From: Janibacter anophelis NBRC 107843
GTDB lineage: Bacteria; Actinomycetota; Actinomycetes; Actinomycetales; Dermatophilaceae
NCBI RefSeq assembly: GCF_001570945.1
Contig: NZ_BCSQ01000010.1
Span: forward strand, 1 to 64,000
DNA: 64,000 bases
Direction: 5' to 3'
Shown: positions 25,166-35,623 of the stretch, piece by piece
How the letters are laid out: the number at the start of each line of letters is the position of its first letter
Numbering within the stretch: the first letter of the stretch is position 1
Translations under genes and position numbers: made by a program
Notes under the pieces: generated by a model
What the model was told of the DNA's origin: nothing
What the model saw: the letters and a program-made list of their open reading frames with translations, nothing else
Database searches by the model: none

Positions 25166-25900
25166 GTGCTCGTGACAGATGGTGCCGGCACCGAGCGGGC
25201 CGCCTCGGGCCTCAAGGCCTACGAGGTCGTGCTCGAGTGGGTCGACGCGCGCATCCTCGACGGTCGGCTGTCCGTGGGGGACACGCTGCCCGCCGAGCGG
25301 GAGCTGGCCCGGATGCTCGAGGTCAGCAGGTCCGCGGTGCGCGAGGCGGTCCGCACGCTCGAGGCCCAGGGCGTGGTCCGCTCCGCCGTCGGAGCGGGTG
25401 CGGCCGGAGGCACGATGATCACGGCCGTCCCGAGCGGTGCCCTCGGGAGGCTGCTGCGGCTGCACGTGGCCCTGGCCAACTTCCCCCTGCCCGACGTCCT
25501 CGAGGTGCGCGTCGCCCTCGAGACCCTCAGCGTGCGCCTCGCGGCCACCCACGCGAGCCCGGAGCACCTCGCGGAGATGGAGGCGCTGCTCGAGACGATG
25601 GAGGAGTCCGGGATCGACCGGGAGCGGTTCAACGACTGCGACACCGCCTTCCACGTCATGCTGGCCCGGGCGGCCGGCAACCACCTGGCCCGCGACTTCA
25701 CCGCCGCGATCCGCGAGTCGATGCGGCTGCCGATCCTCGACGCCTTCCGCACCGTCGGCGCGTGGGACGAGGTCGCCGATGCCCTGCGGGCCGACCACCG
25801 GACGATCTTCGAGGCCGTCAGGGCCGGTGATGCCGACCGCGCGGCCGTCGCCACCGAGGAGCACATCCGATCGGCGTGGCGCCTCATCACGGCCGACTGA
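25166..25900 (+). CDS. lldR: FadR-type GntR regulator of lactate use
   Basis: A 244-residue protein. The N-terminal winged HTH has LPAERELARMLEVSRSAVREAVRTLEAQGVV, and the C-terminal FCD ligand domain has the metal/ligand His residues in FNDCDTAFHVML and ADHRTIFEAV. It is divergent from lctP with three palindromic operators between, the classical LldR arrangement, where lactate releases repression. The start is GTG 25166 or GTG 25172; neither has a clear ribosome site, so a short or absent leader is likely. Confidence 0.9.
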   Translation: MLVTDGAGTERAASGLKAYEVVLEWVDARILDGRLSVGDTLPAERELARMLEVSRSAVREAVRTLEAQGVVRSAVGAGAAGGTMITAVPSGALGRLLRLHVALANFPLPDVLEVRVALETLSVRLAATHASPEHLAEMEALLETMEESGIDRERFNDCDTAFHVMLARAAGNHLARDFTAAIRESMRLPILDAFRTVGAWDEVADALRADHRTIFEAVRAGDADRAAVATEEHIRSAWRLITAD

Positions 25901-25936
25901 GCGGCTGGCGGCCTGCATGACCGGAGCCGGGGCGCG

Positions 25937-26797
25937 CTACTTGAGGAACTTGCTCGTGCGCCGGTCGGCCAGCGGCTTGCCGCCGGTCTGGCAGGTGGCG
26001 CAGTACTGCAGCGACCGGTCGGCGAAGCTCACCTCGCGCACGACGTCGCCGCACACCGGGCAGTCCTCGCCGGTGCGTCCGTGGACCCGCATCCCCGACC
26101 GCTTGGCGTCCTTGAGCTCGGCGGCCGGCTTGCCCGAGGCAGCGGCGATTGCCTCGGTCAGGGTCGTGCGCAGGGCCGCGTGGAGGGTGTCGACCTCCTC
26201 GTCCGTGAGCGAGGACGCCAAGGCGAAGGGGGACAGCCGCGCCGCGTGCAGCACCTCGTCCGAGTAGGCATTGCCCACCCCGGCGATGAGCGACTGGTCG
26301 CGCAGCACCCCCTTGATCTGGGTCTTGCGGCCGGCGAGCAGCGCGGCGAAGGCCTCACGGTCCAGCTCGTCGGAGAGCGGGTCGGGGCCGAGGCTCGCCA
26401 GACGCTCGATCTCCCGCACGTCCCGGACGAGGTAGGCGGCCAGGCTCTTCTTCGTCCCCGCCTCGGTGACGTCGAAGCCGGAGCCGTCGACGAGGCGCAC
26501 CCGCAGCGCGATGGGCGATTTGCCCGGTCGCAGCACCGTGCGGGGCAGTTCGTCGGACCAGCGGATCCAGCCGGCACGGGCGAGGTGCACCACCAGGTGC
26601 GTGCCGTCGCAGTCGATGTCGATGAACTTGCCGTGCCGATGGACGCCGTCGATCGGCGCACCCTCGAGAGCCTGCGGCGGCGGGTCGAAGGTCTTGAGCA
26701 CGGAGAACGAGGCGAGCTCGAGACGCTCGACGGCCAGCCCGGAGGTGCGCTCGCCGAGGAAGTCGACGAGCCCCTGCACCTCCGGCATCTCAGGCAC
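25937..26797 (-). CDS. Fpg/Nei-family DNA glycosylase/AP lyase
   Basis: A 286-residue protein beginning MPEMPEV, so the N-terminal proline nucleophile (after Met removal) and the Glu at position 3 are intact and fix the start. The helix-two-turn-helix appears around VGNAYSDEVLHAARL, and a C-terminal zinc finger has CPVCGDVV ... YCATC. It excises oxidised bases. The finger ends TGGKPLADRR. Since Fpg and Nei are hard to separate by eye, no symbol is given. Its first seven bases overlap the end of the APP1-family gene, suggesting co-transcription. Confidence 0.88.
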   Translation of the reverse strand: MPEMPEVQGLVDFLGERTSGLAVERLELASFSVLKTFDPPPQALEGAPIDGVHRHGKFIDIDCDGTHLVVHLARAGWIRWSDELPRTVLRPGKSPIALRVRLVDGSGFDVTEAGTKKSLAAYLVRDVREIERLASLGPDPLSDELDREAFAALLAGRKTQIKGVLRDQSLIAGVGNAYSDEVLHAARLSPFALASSLTDEEVDTLHAALRTTLTEAIAAASGKPAAELKDAKRSGMRVHGRTGEDCPVCGDVVREVSFADRSLQYCATCQTGGKPLADRRTSKFLK

Positions 26798-27851
26798 GCA
26801 CGCCTCCGAGGGCCTGGCGCATCTGCTCGAGCATCGTCCACCCGTCGGCGGCGCGGCAGATCGGCAGCTCGACGCCGACGTGCTGCTCGTAGTCGTCGGT
26901 GGCGATCGGGGTGAAGTGGCTCAGCAGCTGCTCGGTCGCGGTGAGCACCCGGATGCCGATGGCGCGCACCCGGTCGGGGCGCTGCTCGGCGAACTCGCCG
27001 TAGAGGCTCGGGTCGTGCTGCCCGTCGTCGCCGATGAGCACCCACCGGATCTCGGGCAGCTCGCGGGCCAGGCGGTGCAGGCAGGCCCGCTTGTGGTCGC
27101 GGCCGGAGCGGAACCACCCCGTGTTGGTCGGGCCCCAGTCGGTCATGAGGAGCGGGCCGAGGGGGTAGCCGGCACGGCGCATGAAGCGGGTCAGCTGGGG
27201 CACCGCGTTCCACGCACCCGTCGAGACGTAGACGATCGGCGCGCCCGGGTGCTCGGCGAGCAGCTCCCGGTACATCGTCGCCATGCCCGGCACGGCACGT
27301 CGGGTGCCCTCGTGGCGGAAGAAGGTGTTGTACGCCGCGATCATCGGCCGCGGCATCGTCGTCGTGATGATCGTGTCGTCGATGTCGGAGACGATGCCGA
27401 AGGTCTGGCCCGGGTCGACGACGAAGACCGCCGCCGTCGTGTCGGCGGCACGGGGCGAGGCGATCTCCACGTCGTGCCAGCCGGGCGCCAGACCGTGGTC
27501 GGTGATGGTCAGGTCGAGCAGGCCCGAGCGGTCCGCGCGGGTGCGGAACTCGCGCTCGCCGATGCGCACGGTGACCGGCTCGTCACTGGCCGGGGTGGTG
27601 AAAAAGCTGCGCCACCCCCTTCGCTCGCTGTCGGCGGTGCGCAGCTCGAGCCACGTCGCGCGGGCGTCGGCGGCGGCCGGTGCGTAGGGGCGCCGGGTCA
27701 TCAGGACGCGGCCGAGGACGCGCACCCTGTCGGCATTGCCGTAGCCGGTGAAGGTGAGCACGCGGGTGCCCCAGCCCCGGCGGCGCATGGCCCCGGCGAC
27801 CTGCCGGTGCCACGCGTCCTCGAGGATCGCGGCTGCATGTGGTCGCGGCAT
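26790..27851 (-). CDS. APP1-family (DUF2183) phosphatase-like protein
   Basis: A 353-residue protein. The HAD-like motif DIDDTI lies at about residue 156 (VSDIDDTIITT), then YVSTGAWN and GDDGQHD (motifs II and IV), the pattern of the App1/DUF2183 family, whose yeast member is a phosphatidate phosphatase. The N-terminal 140 residues form a beta-rich domain typical of bacterial members. The bacterial substrate is unknown. It overlaps the Fpg/Nei start by 8 bp, and diverges from the P-loop/PqqD gene. Confidence 0.82.
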   Translation of the reverse strand: MPRPHAAAILEDAWHRQVAGAMRRRGWGTRVLTFTGYGNADRVRVLGRVLMTRRPYAPAAADARATWLELRTADSERRGWRSFFTTPASDEPVTVRIGEREFRTRADRSGLLDLTITDHGLAPGWHDVEIASPRAADTTAAVFVVDPGQTFGIVSDIDDTIITTTMPRPMIAAYNTFFRHEGTRRAVPGMATMYRELLAEHPGAPIVYVSTGAWNAVPQLTRFMRRAGYPLGPLLMTDWGPTNTGWFRSGRDHKRACLHRLARELPEIRWVLIGDDGQHDPSLYGEFAEQRPDRVRAIGIRVLTATEQLLSHFTPIATDDYEQHVGVELPICRAADGWTMLEQMRQALGGVRA

Positions 27852-27939
27852 GGTCCGAGCCTAGTGGTCGGTCGGCGGCGATCGTCGCCGCACCGGGGCC
27901 TCTCTGGCAGAGTGACGCCGGACGAAGGGAGTGCACGCG

Positions 27940-29157
27940 GTGGCTGTGCAGGAGGCGGGGGACGAGGTGGTGGACCTCGTGACGATGGGGTGCGCGTGGA
28001 CCCTCGACCTGTCGGCGCTGCCCGCGGCTGCCGCCGCCGAGATGCGCGCCCGCTGGGGGCGCTGCGCCGCCCTCGCGGCCGACCCGACGACCCTGCTGCT
28101 CGACGACGAGCCGCACGTGCTGCGCGTCGGGCTGGCGGGCGACGGGACGGGAGCCACGGTCGTCGCCGGCGACCTCGAGCGCCTGCCCTATGTCCTCTCC
28201 CGCGAGATCACCCGACTGGGCCTGACCCGGCTGCGCGGCCGCGTGACCCTGCTGCACGCCGCGGCGCTCGCCGACGCCGACGGCCGCGCGGTCGTGCTCG
28301 TCGCCCCCTCCGGAGGCGGCAAGTCGACGGCGACCTCGGTGCTCGGCCATCGGCTCGGCTATGTCACCGACGAGTCGGTCGTGCTGCGCGGCGACGGGCG
28401 GATCGCGCCGCACCCCAAGCCGCCGTCGCTGATCATCGACCCCGCCGAGCGGTGGCACAAGGCGGAGCCATCGCCGGACGAGTCGGGTCTGGGCCCGACC
28501 CCGCCCGCGCCGCGGATCGCCGCCCTGCTCACCCTCGCCCGCGACCCCGCGGTGACCACCTCGCGGATCGAGCCGGTCGGGCTCGTCGACCAACTGCTCG
28601 CCGTGCTCCCGGAGACCTCGTCGACGTGGTGGCTCGACGACGGCCTCGACCGCCTCGCCCGCGCCGTGACCGCCGGTGGCGCGCCCGCGCGGCTCGTCTA
28701 CGCCGAGGTCGACACCTGCCACGAGCTCGTCGCCGAGCACCTGGCGCAGGCCGCTCGCGTGGAGCCGACCTGGGAGCACCTGCCCCCGCGCCCGCAGGAG
28801 CGCCTGCCCCGCGACGAGGAGGGCTCCGCACCCGAGCCCACCCCCCGGACTGCGCATTCCCCCGGGGAAATGCGCACGGATCAGGCCCCGCCCCGGGTGG
28901 TCCGGGCGCCGTGGTCGGACGCGATCGCCTGCGACGGCGAGGTGCTCGTGCTCGCCGGGGCACGCCCCCTTCGCCTGGCCGGTCCGGGGGCCGTGGTCTG
29001 GCGGGCAGCGGGCGAACCGGTCACGGTCGCCGAGCTCACCGCCGCCGTCGTCGCGGAGCTCGGGGAGCACCCTGAGGCAAACCGGATCGTGGGCGTGTCG
29101 GTGGCCGACCTGCTCGACCACGAGGTGCTGCGGCGGGTCGTCTCACCCGCCCCGTGA
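27940..29157 (+). CDS. HPr-kinase-like P-loop domain fused to a PqqD-like domain
   Basis: A 405-residue protein. Walker A PSGGGKST is at residues 123-130 after LLHAAALAD, as in HPr kinase/phosphorylase-like proteins, and a segment GYVTDESVVL follows. The last 80 residues (GPGAVVWRAAGEPVTVAELTAAV) match a PqqD-like peptide-recognition fold. PqqD domains present precursor peptides to modifying enzymes, but no radical-SAM, leader peptidase or precursor gene is seen nearby, so this is an orphan. The linker (about residues 285-320) contains a DNA palindrome (28851-28876). GTG 27940 is favoured since GAAGGGAG lies eight bases before it; GTG 27931 is an alternative. Confidence 0.65.
   Translation: MAVQEAGDEVVDLVTMGCAWTLDLSALPAAAAAEMRARWGRCAALAADPTTLLLDDEPHVLRVGLAGDGTGATVVAGDLERLPYVLSREITRLGLTRLRGRVTLLHAAALADADGRAVVLVAPSGGGKSTATSVLGHRLGYVTDESVVLRGDGRIAPHPKPPSLIIDPAERWHKAEPSPDESGLGPTPPAPRIAALLTLARDPAVTTSRIEPVGLVDQLLAVLPETSSTWWLDDGLDRLARAVTAGGAPARLVYAEVDTCHELVAEHLAQAARVEPTWEHLPPRPQERLPRDEEGSAPEPTPRTAHSPGEMRTDQAPPRVVRAPWSDAIACDGEVLVLAGARPLRLAGPGAVVWRAAGEPVTVAELTAAVVAELGEHPEANRIVGVSVADLLDHEVLRRVVSPAP
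28851..28876. repeat. Palindrome inside the P-loop/PqqD gene
   Basis: TGCGCATT (28851-28858) pairs with AATGCGCA (28869-28876), with a C/G-rich centre (CCCCCGGGG). The element is in frame and codes for the interdomain linker of the gene at 27940-29157. It has the look of a dispersed palindromic element that was tolerated because it fell in a linker. Confidence 0.5.
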
Positions 29158-29171
29158 TGTCCGGGTCAGGC

Positions 29172-29219
29172 AAAAAAACCCCGGCGTCGCAAGAGTGTGA
29201 AGCTCCTGCGACGCCGGGG
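29172..29219 (-). terminator. Intrinsic terminator of the monooxygenase-like gene
   Basis: A 13-bp perfect stem, CCCCGGCGTCGCA (29179-29191) with TGCGACGCCGGGG (29207-29219), is followed on the minus strand by seven T residues (A-run 29172-29178 on the + strand). It ends the minus-strand gene at 29236 and can also stop transcription from the left. It is the only textbook T-tract terminator I found between genes in this window. Confidence 0.9.
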
Positions 29220-29235
29220 ACGTCCTGCTGTGCGG

Positions 29236-29556
29236 TCAGTCGACCTTCAGCTCGCCCATCTCGTCCCAGCCGCTGCCCTCGACGGTGCGGCTGATGACGC
29301 GCGGGGTCTCGGTGATCGCCGGGCGCATCGACTCCATGGCCGCGGCGAAGTGGTCGCTGCCGACGTGGGCCGCGGCGGCGTCGTCCTGGAAGGCCTCGAC
29401 GAGCACCCACTCGTCCTTGTTCTCCAAGCTCCTCGACCACTCGAAGAAGATGTTGCCCGGCTCGGCGCGCGTGGCCCGGGTGAACTCGTCCACGATCTCC
29501 GGCCACCGCTCGGTGTACTCGGGCTTGGTGCGGAACTTCACGACGATGAGGATCAT
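29236..29556 (-). CDS. Antibiotic biosynthesis monooxygenase (ABM) family protein
   Basis: A 106-residue protein with the ABM/quinol-monooxygenase dimeric alpha-beta fold: a first strand MILIVVKFRTK, NIFFEWSRSLENKDEWVLVEAFQDDAAAAHHVG-like segments (FFEW, FQDDAA, HVGSDHF), and a C-terminal helix. Members are small oxygenases or heme-degrading-like proteins; its substrate is unknown. A strong intrinsic terminator follows within 20 bp, so the gene ends its own transcript. The arsC-like gene upstream on the same strand is 34 bp away. Confidence 0.75.
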   Translation of the reverse strand: MILIVVKFRTKPEYTERWPEIVDEFTRATRAEPGNIFFEWSRSLENKDEWVLVEAFQDDAAAAHVGSDHFAAAMESMRPAITETPRVISRTVEGSGWDEMGELKVD

Positions 29557-29590
29557 GCGGCCACACTAGCGCGCGCCCGCCCACCGCACC

Positions 29591-29947
29591 TCAGCCCCGG
29601 ACGAAGGGAGCAACCCGGTCCTTGGGCCGGCCGATGATCGCCCGGTCGCCCTTGATGACCACCGGGCGCTGCATGAGGCGCGGGTGCTCGACGAGGACGG
29701 CGACGACCTGCTCGACCGTCGCGACGTCGGCGTCGGTCAGGCCCTGCTCCTTGAAGAAGGAGTCGCGCCGCACCAGGTCGGTCGGCTCGTCCTCCAGCTT
29801 GCCGATGAGCTCGCGCAGGGCGGCCTCGTCGAGGGGCTCCTTGAGGTACTGGACGACCTCGGCCTGCACGCCGGCGGCGTCGACGGTCTCGATCGCGGCG
29901 CGGGAGGTCGAGCACTTCGGGTTGTGCAGCACGGTGACATCGCTCAT
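29591..29947 (-). CDS. arsC: ArsC-family (Spx/arsenate reductase-like) protein
   Basis: A 118-residue protein. MSDVTVLHNPKCSTSR puts the catalytic Cys at residue 12, with NPKCSTSR as the family signature. The C-terminus has RLMQRPVVIKGDRAIIGRP, characteristic of arsenate reductases of the glutaredoxin type. Either a true arsenate reductase or a thiol regulator is possible. It is nine bases downstream of the exonuclease III gene on the same strand. Confidence 0.82.
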   Translation of the reverse strand: MSDVTVLHNPKCSTSRAAIETVDAAGVQAEVVQYLKEPLDEAALRELIGKLEDEPTDLVRRDSFFKEQGLTDADVATVEQVVAVLVEHPRLMQRPVVIKGDRAIIGRPKDRVAPFVRG

Positions 29948-29956
29948 GGGGCCAAC

Positions 29957-32687
<2,731 letters not shown>

Positions 32688-32716
32688 TCGAGGTCGAAAC
32701 CCCACCCCGCGACAAA

Positions 32717-32751
32717 CTGTGGCTGGCCACACCTGGTGTGGTCAGCCACAG
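32717..32751 (+). terminator. Hairpin after gdhA
   Basis: CTGTGGCTGGCCACAC (32717-32732) pairs with GTGTGGTCAGCCACAG (32736-32751) over 16 positions with one G-T pair, 30 bp after the gdhA stop. Fragments of it (TGTGGCTGGCT) recur at 32778-32789. Confidence 0.7.
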
Positions 32752-32807
32752 CTCGTGGTGTGGCTGACGCTCGGGACTGTGGCTGGCTGAGACCACTCAC
32801 CCCACGC

Positions 32808-32850
32808 TGGTCGAGGTGCGAGTTCGCGCAGCGAGCAAGCCTCGAGACCA
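32808..32850. repeat. 43-bp REP-like palindromic element
   Basis: It begins TGGTCGAGG and ends CCTCGAGACCA, with an inner GCGAGTTCGCGCAGCGAGC core. This end-palindrome layout is a common dispersed repeat in actinobacterial intergenic regions. It lies between the gdhA terminator and the convergent small gene at 32864. Confidence 0.65.
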
Positions 32851-32863
32851 GGCCCGAGCGCAC

Positions 32864-33133
32864 TCAGTCGTGGCAGTGGCAGGGGCAGTCGTCCTCCTCG
32901 TGGTGCACCAGCGCGAAGGGGGAGCCCAGCGCGAGTGAGATCAGGGCGACGCAGTGCGGGTTGTCGCAGATCTCGAAGCGCCCCTGTTCGTGTGCTCGCA
33001 GCAACTCGGTGGCGGCGAGCATAGCTGCGGCTTCCAGGGCGCTGAGCTCGGGTGAGTACAGCCGGGCGCGAAGGGCGGTCAGCTCGGCGGTGTGGTCGGG
33101 GGCGGAGCGGTCGGCAGGGTCACAGTGCGTCAT
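32864..33133 (-). CDS. Small Cys/His-tailed protein
   Basis: An 89-residue protein. A central helical region with the segment LEAAAMLAATELLRAHEQG is followed by CDNPHC (residues 58-63) and a C-terminal cluster HHEEDDCPCHCHD that could bind a metal. I know no family for it. ATG 33133 starts a compact protein; a longer reading up to 33400 lies across the upstream gene in another frame and is rejected. It follows the nuclease-like gene at 33166 by 32 bp on the same strand, so the two may be a pair. Confidence 0.55.
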   Translation of the reverse strand: MTHCDPADRSAPDHTAELTALRARLYSPELSALEAAAMLAATELLRAHEQGRFEICDNPHCVALISLALGSPFALVHHEEDDCPCHCHD

Positions 33134-33165
33134 GGCCCCACCGTGAGCTGCGGACGAAGGGGGCG

Positions 33166-33753
33166 TCAGCTCCCTGCGTCGGGATGTAGCTGAACCGCAG
33201 CTTCGATGTCGAGCAGCCCGTACCCGTACACATGGGCAGACAGCACATCGACTTCTCGACGCTCGTTGCCGAAGAACGCGCCCACCCGGCTGATGACCCT
33301 CGGGAAGGGCTTCTCGCGGGCTCCGCCGTCCCGCTTCCAGTTCGAGTTCGGCACGATGAGGAAGAGGTGCTGGACGTCGCCGGCGATGTGGGCCTTCCAC
33401 ATGTCCTTGAGGTCATGGTTGTTGTTGACCGTCCCGCCGCGCTCCACTTCTGCCATGACGCCCCGCCCTGACGAGAGTGGGAAGACGAAGTCTGGCCGGG
33501 CCCGCGTGACCAGTCCGTCCTGAGGAGTGAGGACGACCTCCTCACCGAAGCCCAGCTCGTCTTTGAGGACTTCGGACACGATCGCCTGGATCGCGGAGCT
33601 CTGGGCCCCGACGACGTGCGCCTGGTTGATCGCGATCTCGCGCTCCTCCAGCTCCTGCCGCAGGTGCTCCGCGAGTGTCCCCACCCGGTCGACCTCGACG
33701 CGCTCTTGCGGCGTCAGCGAGTTCTTCGCGAAGGAGCGCATCTGGATCGGCAT
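33166..33753 (-). CDS. Putative PD-(D/E)XK nuclease-like protein
   Basis: A 195-residue protein. RPDFVFPL followed after ten residues by VMAEVERGGTV resembles the D...ExE core of PD-(D/E)XK nucleases, and NNNHDLKDMWKAHI is in the place where BglII-like and related restriction folds carry conserved Asn/Lys. No methylase is adjacent. G+C by hand over five 60-base lines is about 65%, lower than neighbours (about 72-75%), which suggests transfer. ATG 33753 is used; GTG 33759 two codons upstream is possible. The nuclease call is a guess from motif spacing. Confidence 0.5.
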   Translation of the reverse strand: MPIQMRSFAKNSLTPQERVEVDRVGTLAEHLRQELEEREIAINQAHVVGAQSSAIQAIVSEVLKDELGFGEEVVLTPQDGLVTRARPDFVFPLSSGRGVMAEVERGGTVNNNHDLKDMWKAHIAGDVQHLFLIVPNSNWKRDGGAREKPFPRVISRVGAFFGNERREVDVLSAHVYGYGLLDIEAAVQLHPDAGS

Positions 33754-33811
33754 GGCCACAGCTTGGCACCCTCCCCGCGCTCAGTGGTCCGGACCCACCC
33801 CCTGCGCCCGC

Positions 33812-33817
33812 TACAAT
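33812..33817 (+). promoter_or_regulatory. -10 box of the helicase leader transcript
   Basis: TACAAT is a near-consensus -10 hexamer, rare in this GC-rich DNA, 57 bp before the leader ORF and about 150 bp before the helicase start. I see no good -35 box. Confidence 0.5.
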
Positions 33818-33868
33818 TGACGAAGCAGCCGCCCAGTTCTGCAGCGTGCTGCTCCTCTTCTTGCAACG

Positions 33869-33967
33869 ATGCCATCGCGCCGCGACCGCCCCTGCTCCGT
33901 GCAGGCAGGCACCCGCGCCGGGCAGAACCGAAGCATCATGACTCCGTCTGGAGCCCTTTTTTCGTGA
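33869..33967 (+). CDS. Candidate leader peptide of the DEAD-box helicase
   Basis: A 32-codon ORF (MPSRRDRPCSV ... SIMTPSGALFS) in the 5' leader of the helicase gene. Its stop TGA (33965-33967) overlaps the helicase GTG start (33964) as GTGA, giving translational coupling. The region between the -10 box and the helicase is otherwise without a gene. There is no strong ribosome site ahead of it, so it may be weakly translated, which suits a regulatory leader. No evidence for a function of the peptide itself. Confidence 0.5.
   Translation: MPSRRDRPCSVQAGTRAGQNRSIMTPSGALFS
33942..33962 (+). promoter_or_regulatory. Possible attenuator within the helicase leader
   Basis: CTCC-GTCT-GGAG (33942-33953) is followed by CCC and a six-T run (33957-33962) right before the helicase start codon. 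The stem is only 4 bp. It could act as an attenuator or ribosome-site switch whose state depends on translation of the leader ORF. Confidence 0.4.
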
Positions 33968-35478
33968 CGACCACGACCTTCGCCGACCTCGGCGTGCCCA
34001 CCGCCCTGACCTCCGTGCTGGAGCAGCAGGGCATCACCACCCCCACCCCGATCCAGGCGGCGACGCTGCCGGACTCGCTCGCCGGCCGCGACGTGCTCGG
34101 CCGCGGGCGCACGGGGTCGGGCAAGACCTTTGCCTTCCTCCTGCCGCTCGTCGCGCGCCTGGTCGAGTCCGGCACCCGCCGGCAGTCCAAGCGTCCCCGC
34201 GCGCTGATCCTCGCCCCGACCCGTGAGCTCGCGATCCAGATCGAGGACTCGCTCACCCCGCTCGCGCAGGCCGTCGGGCTGCGCAGCCGCACCGTCTTCG
34301 GCGGCGTCGGCCAGAACCCCCAGGTCCAGGCCATCGCCAAGGGCGTCGACGTCGTCGTCGCCTGCCCCGGCCGCCTCGAGGACCTCATGGGCCAGGGCCA
34401 CGTCGACCTGTCCTCCGTCGAGGTCACGATCCTCGACGAGGCCGACCACATGGCCGACCTTGGCTTCCTCCCGGGCGTCAAGCGCATCCTCGACAAGACC
34501 CCGCGCGGCAGCCAGCGGATGCTCTTCTCCGCCACCCTCGACGGCGCGATCAACCAGATCGTCAAGCGCTACCTCGAGCAGCCCGTGACCCACGAGGCCG
34601 ACTCCGCGCAGTCGCCGGTCGCGAAGATGACCCACCACGTCCTGCACATCAAGAACGCGGACCACCTGCCTGTCCTCACCGACCTCGTCGCCGCGCCGGG
34701 CCGCAAGGTCGTCTTCACCCGCACCAAGCACCGCGCGAAGAAGATGGCCCGCCAGCTCAACGCCGCCGGCGTCCCCGCGGTCGAGCTGCACGGCAACCTC
34801 AGCCAGAGCGCGCGCACCCGGACGATGGAGGCCTTCCACTCCGGCACCGCGCAGACCCTCGTCGCGACCGATATCGCCGCCCGCGGCATCCACGTCGACG
34901 ACGTCTCGCTCGTCATCCACGCCGACCCGCCGGTCGAGCACAAGGCCTACCTCCACCGCTCCGGCCGCACCGCGCGCGCCGGCGCCGAGGGCACGGTCGT
35001 CACGCTCATGACCGACGAGCAGGTCCGCGACGTCAAGGACCTCACCCGCAAGGCGGGCATCAAGCCGACGACGACCCGCGTCTCCGTCGGCCACGAGCTC
35101 CTCGGCGAGCTGGCCCCGGGCGAGCGGTCCTTCCCCGGCGCCTTCGTCCCCGACGTCCCGCAGCAGGGCAACGGCGGAGCGAAGGGGGGTTCCCGCGGCG
35201 GCGGTCGCGGCCGGTCCGGCGGTGGCCAGGGTGGTCGTGGCGGCCAGGGTGGCTCCGCCCAGGGTGGCCAGCGTCAGCGCGGTGAGCGCGGCGGCGCCGG
35301 TCGCAACCGCAACGGTGGCGGCTCCGGGCAGGGCCGCTCCGGTGGTCAGGGCGGTCAGTCCCGCGGCGGCAACGGCGGTCAGCGCCGTGGCGGTCAGGGT
35401 GGCGGCAGCCGTCAGGGCGCCAGCCGCGGCGGCAGCGTCGTGGCCTTCAGCTCGAGCAGCACGGGCCGCTCCCGCTGA
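33964..35478 (+). CDS. DEAD-box RNA helicase with Gly/Arg-rich tail
   Basis: A 504-residue protein. It has the Q motif region (FADLG ... TPTPIQ), Walker A GRTGSGKT ending at residue 55, PTRELAIQ, ILDEADHMADLGF (DEAD box), SATLDGAI, and motif VI with HRSGRTARAG. The last hundred residues are Gly/Arg/Gln-rich (GGQGGRGGQGG, RGGNGGQ), a flexible RNA-binding tail. It is RhlE-like and is presumed to unwind structured RNA, for example in ribosome assembly or in the cold. GTG 33964 overlaps the leader ORF stop. A strong hairpin follows. Confidence 0.93.
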   Translation: MTTTTFADLGVPTALTSVLEQQGITTPTPIQAATLPDSLAGRDVLGRGRTGSGKTFAFLLPLVARLVESGTRRQSKRPRALILAPTRELAIQIEDSLTPLAQAVGLRSRTVFGGVGQNPQVQAIAKGVDVVVACPGRLEDLMGQGHVDLSSVEVTILDEADHMADLGFLPGVKRILDKTPRGSQRMLFSATLDGAINQIVKRYLEQPVTHEADSAQSPVAKMTHHVLHIKNADHLPVLTDLVAAPGRKVVFTRTKHRAKKMARQLNAAGVPAVELHGNLSQSARTRTMEAFHSGTAQTLVATDIAARGIHVDDVSLVIHADPPVEHKAYLHRSGRTARAGAEGTVVTLMTDEQVRDVKDLTRKAGIKPTTTRVSVGHELLGELAPGERSFPGAFVPDVPQQGNGGAKGGSRGGGRGRSGGGQGGRGGQGGSAQGGQRQRGERGGAGRNRNGGGSGQGRSGGQGGQSRGGNGGQRRGGQGGGSRQGASRGGSVVAFSSSSTGRSR

Positions 35479-35541
35479 CCCACAACTGAGCGGAGCTGGG
35501 TCGACGCCCCCGGCACCTCATCCGAAGAACCAGCACGCCAT

Positions 35542-35583
35542 TCGAAGAAGGAGCGCGACCAACAGGTCGCGCTCCTTCTTCGA
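35542..35583. terminator. Long perfect hairpin, member of a repeated family
   Basis: TCGAAGAAGGAGCGCGACC (35542-35560) pairs perfectly over 19 bp with its complement at 35565-35583 around AACA. It sits between the helicase and the convergent thioesterase gene and can act for both. A related, less perfect hairpin is at 43535-43574. Confidence 0.85.
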
Positions 35584-35623
35584 TTCACCAGCTCTTGAGC
35601 GGGCCCGCCGCTCACCCCAGCCC

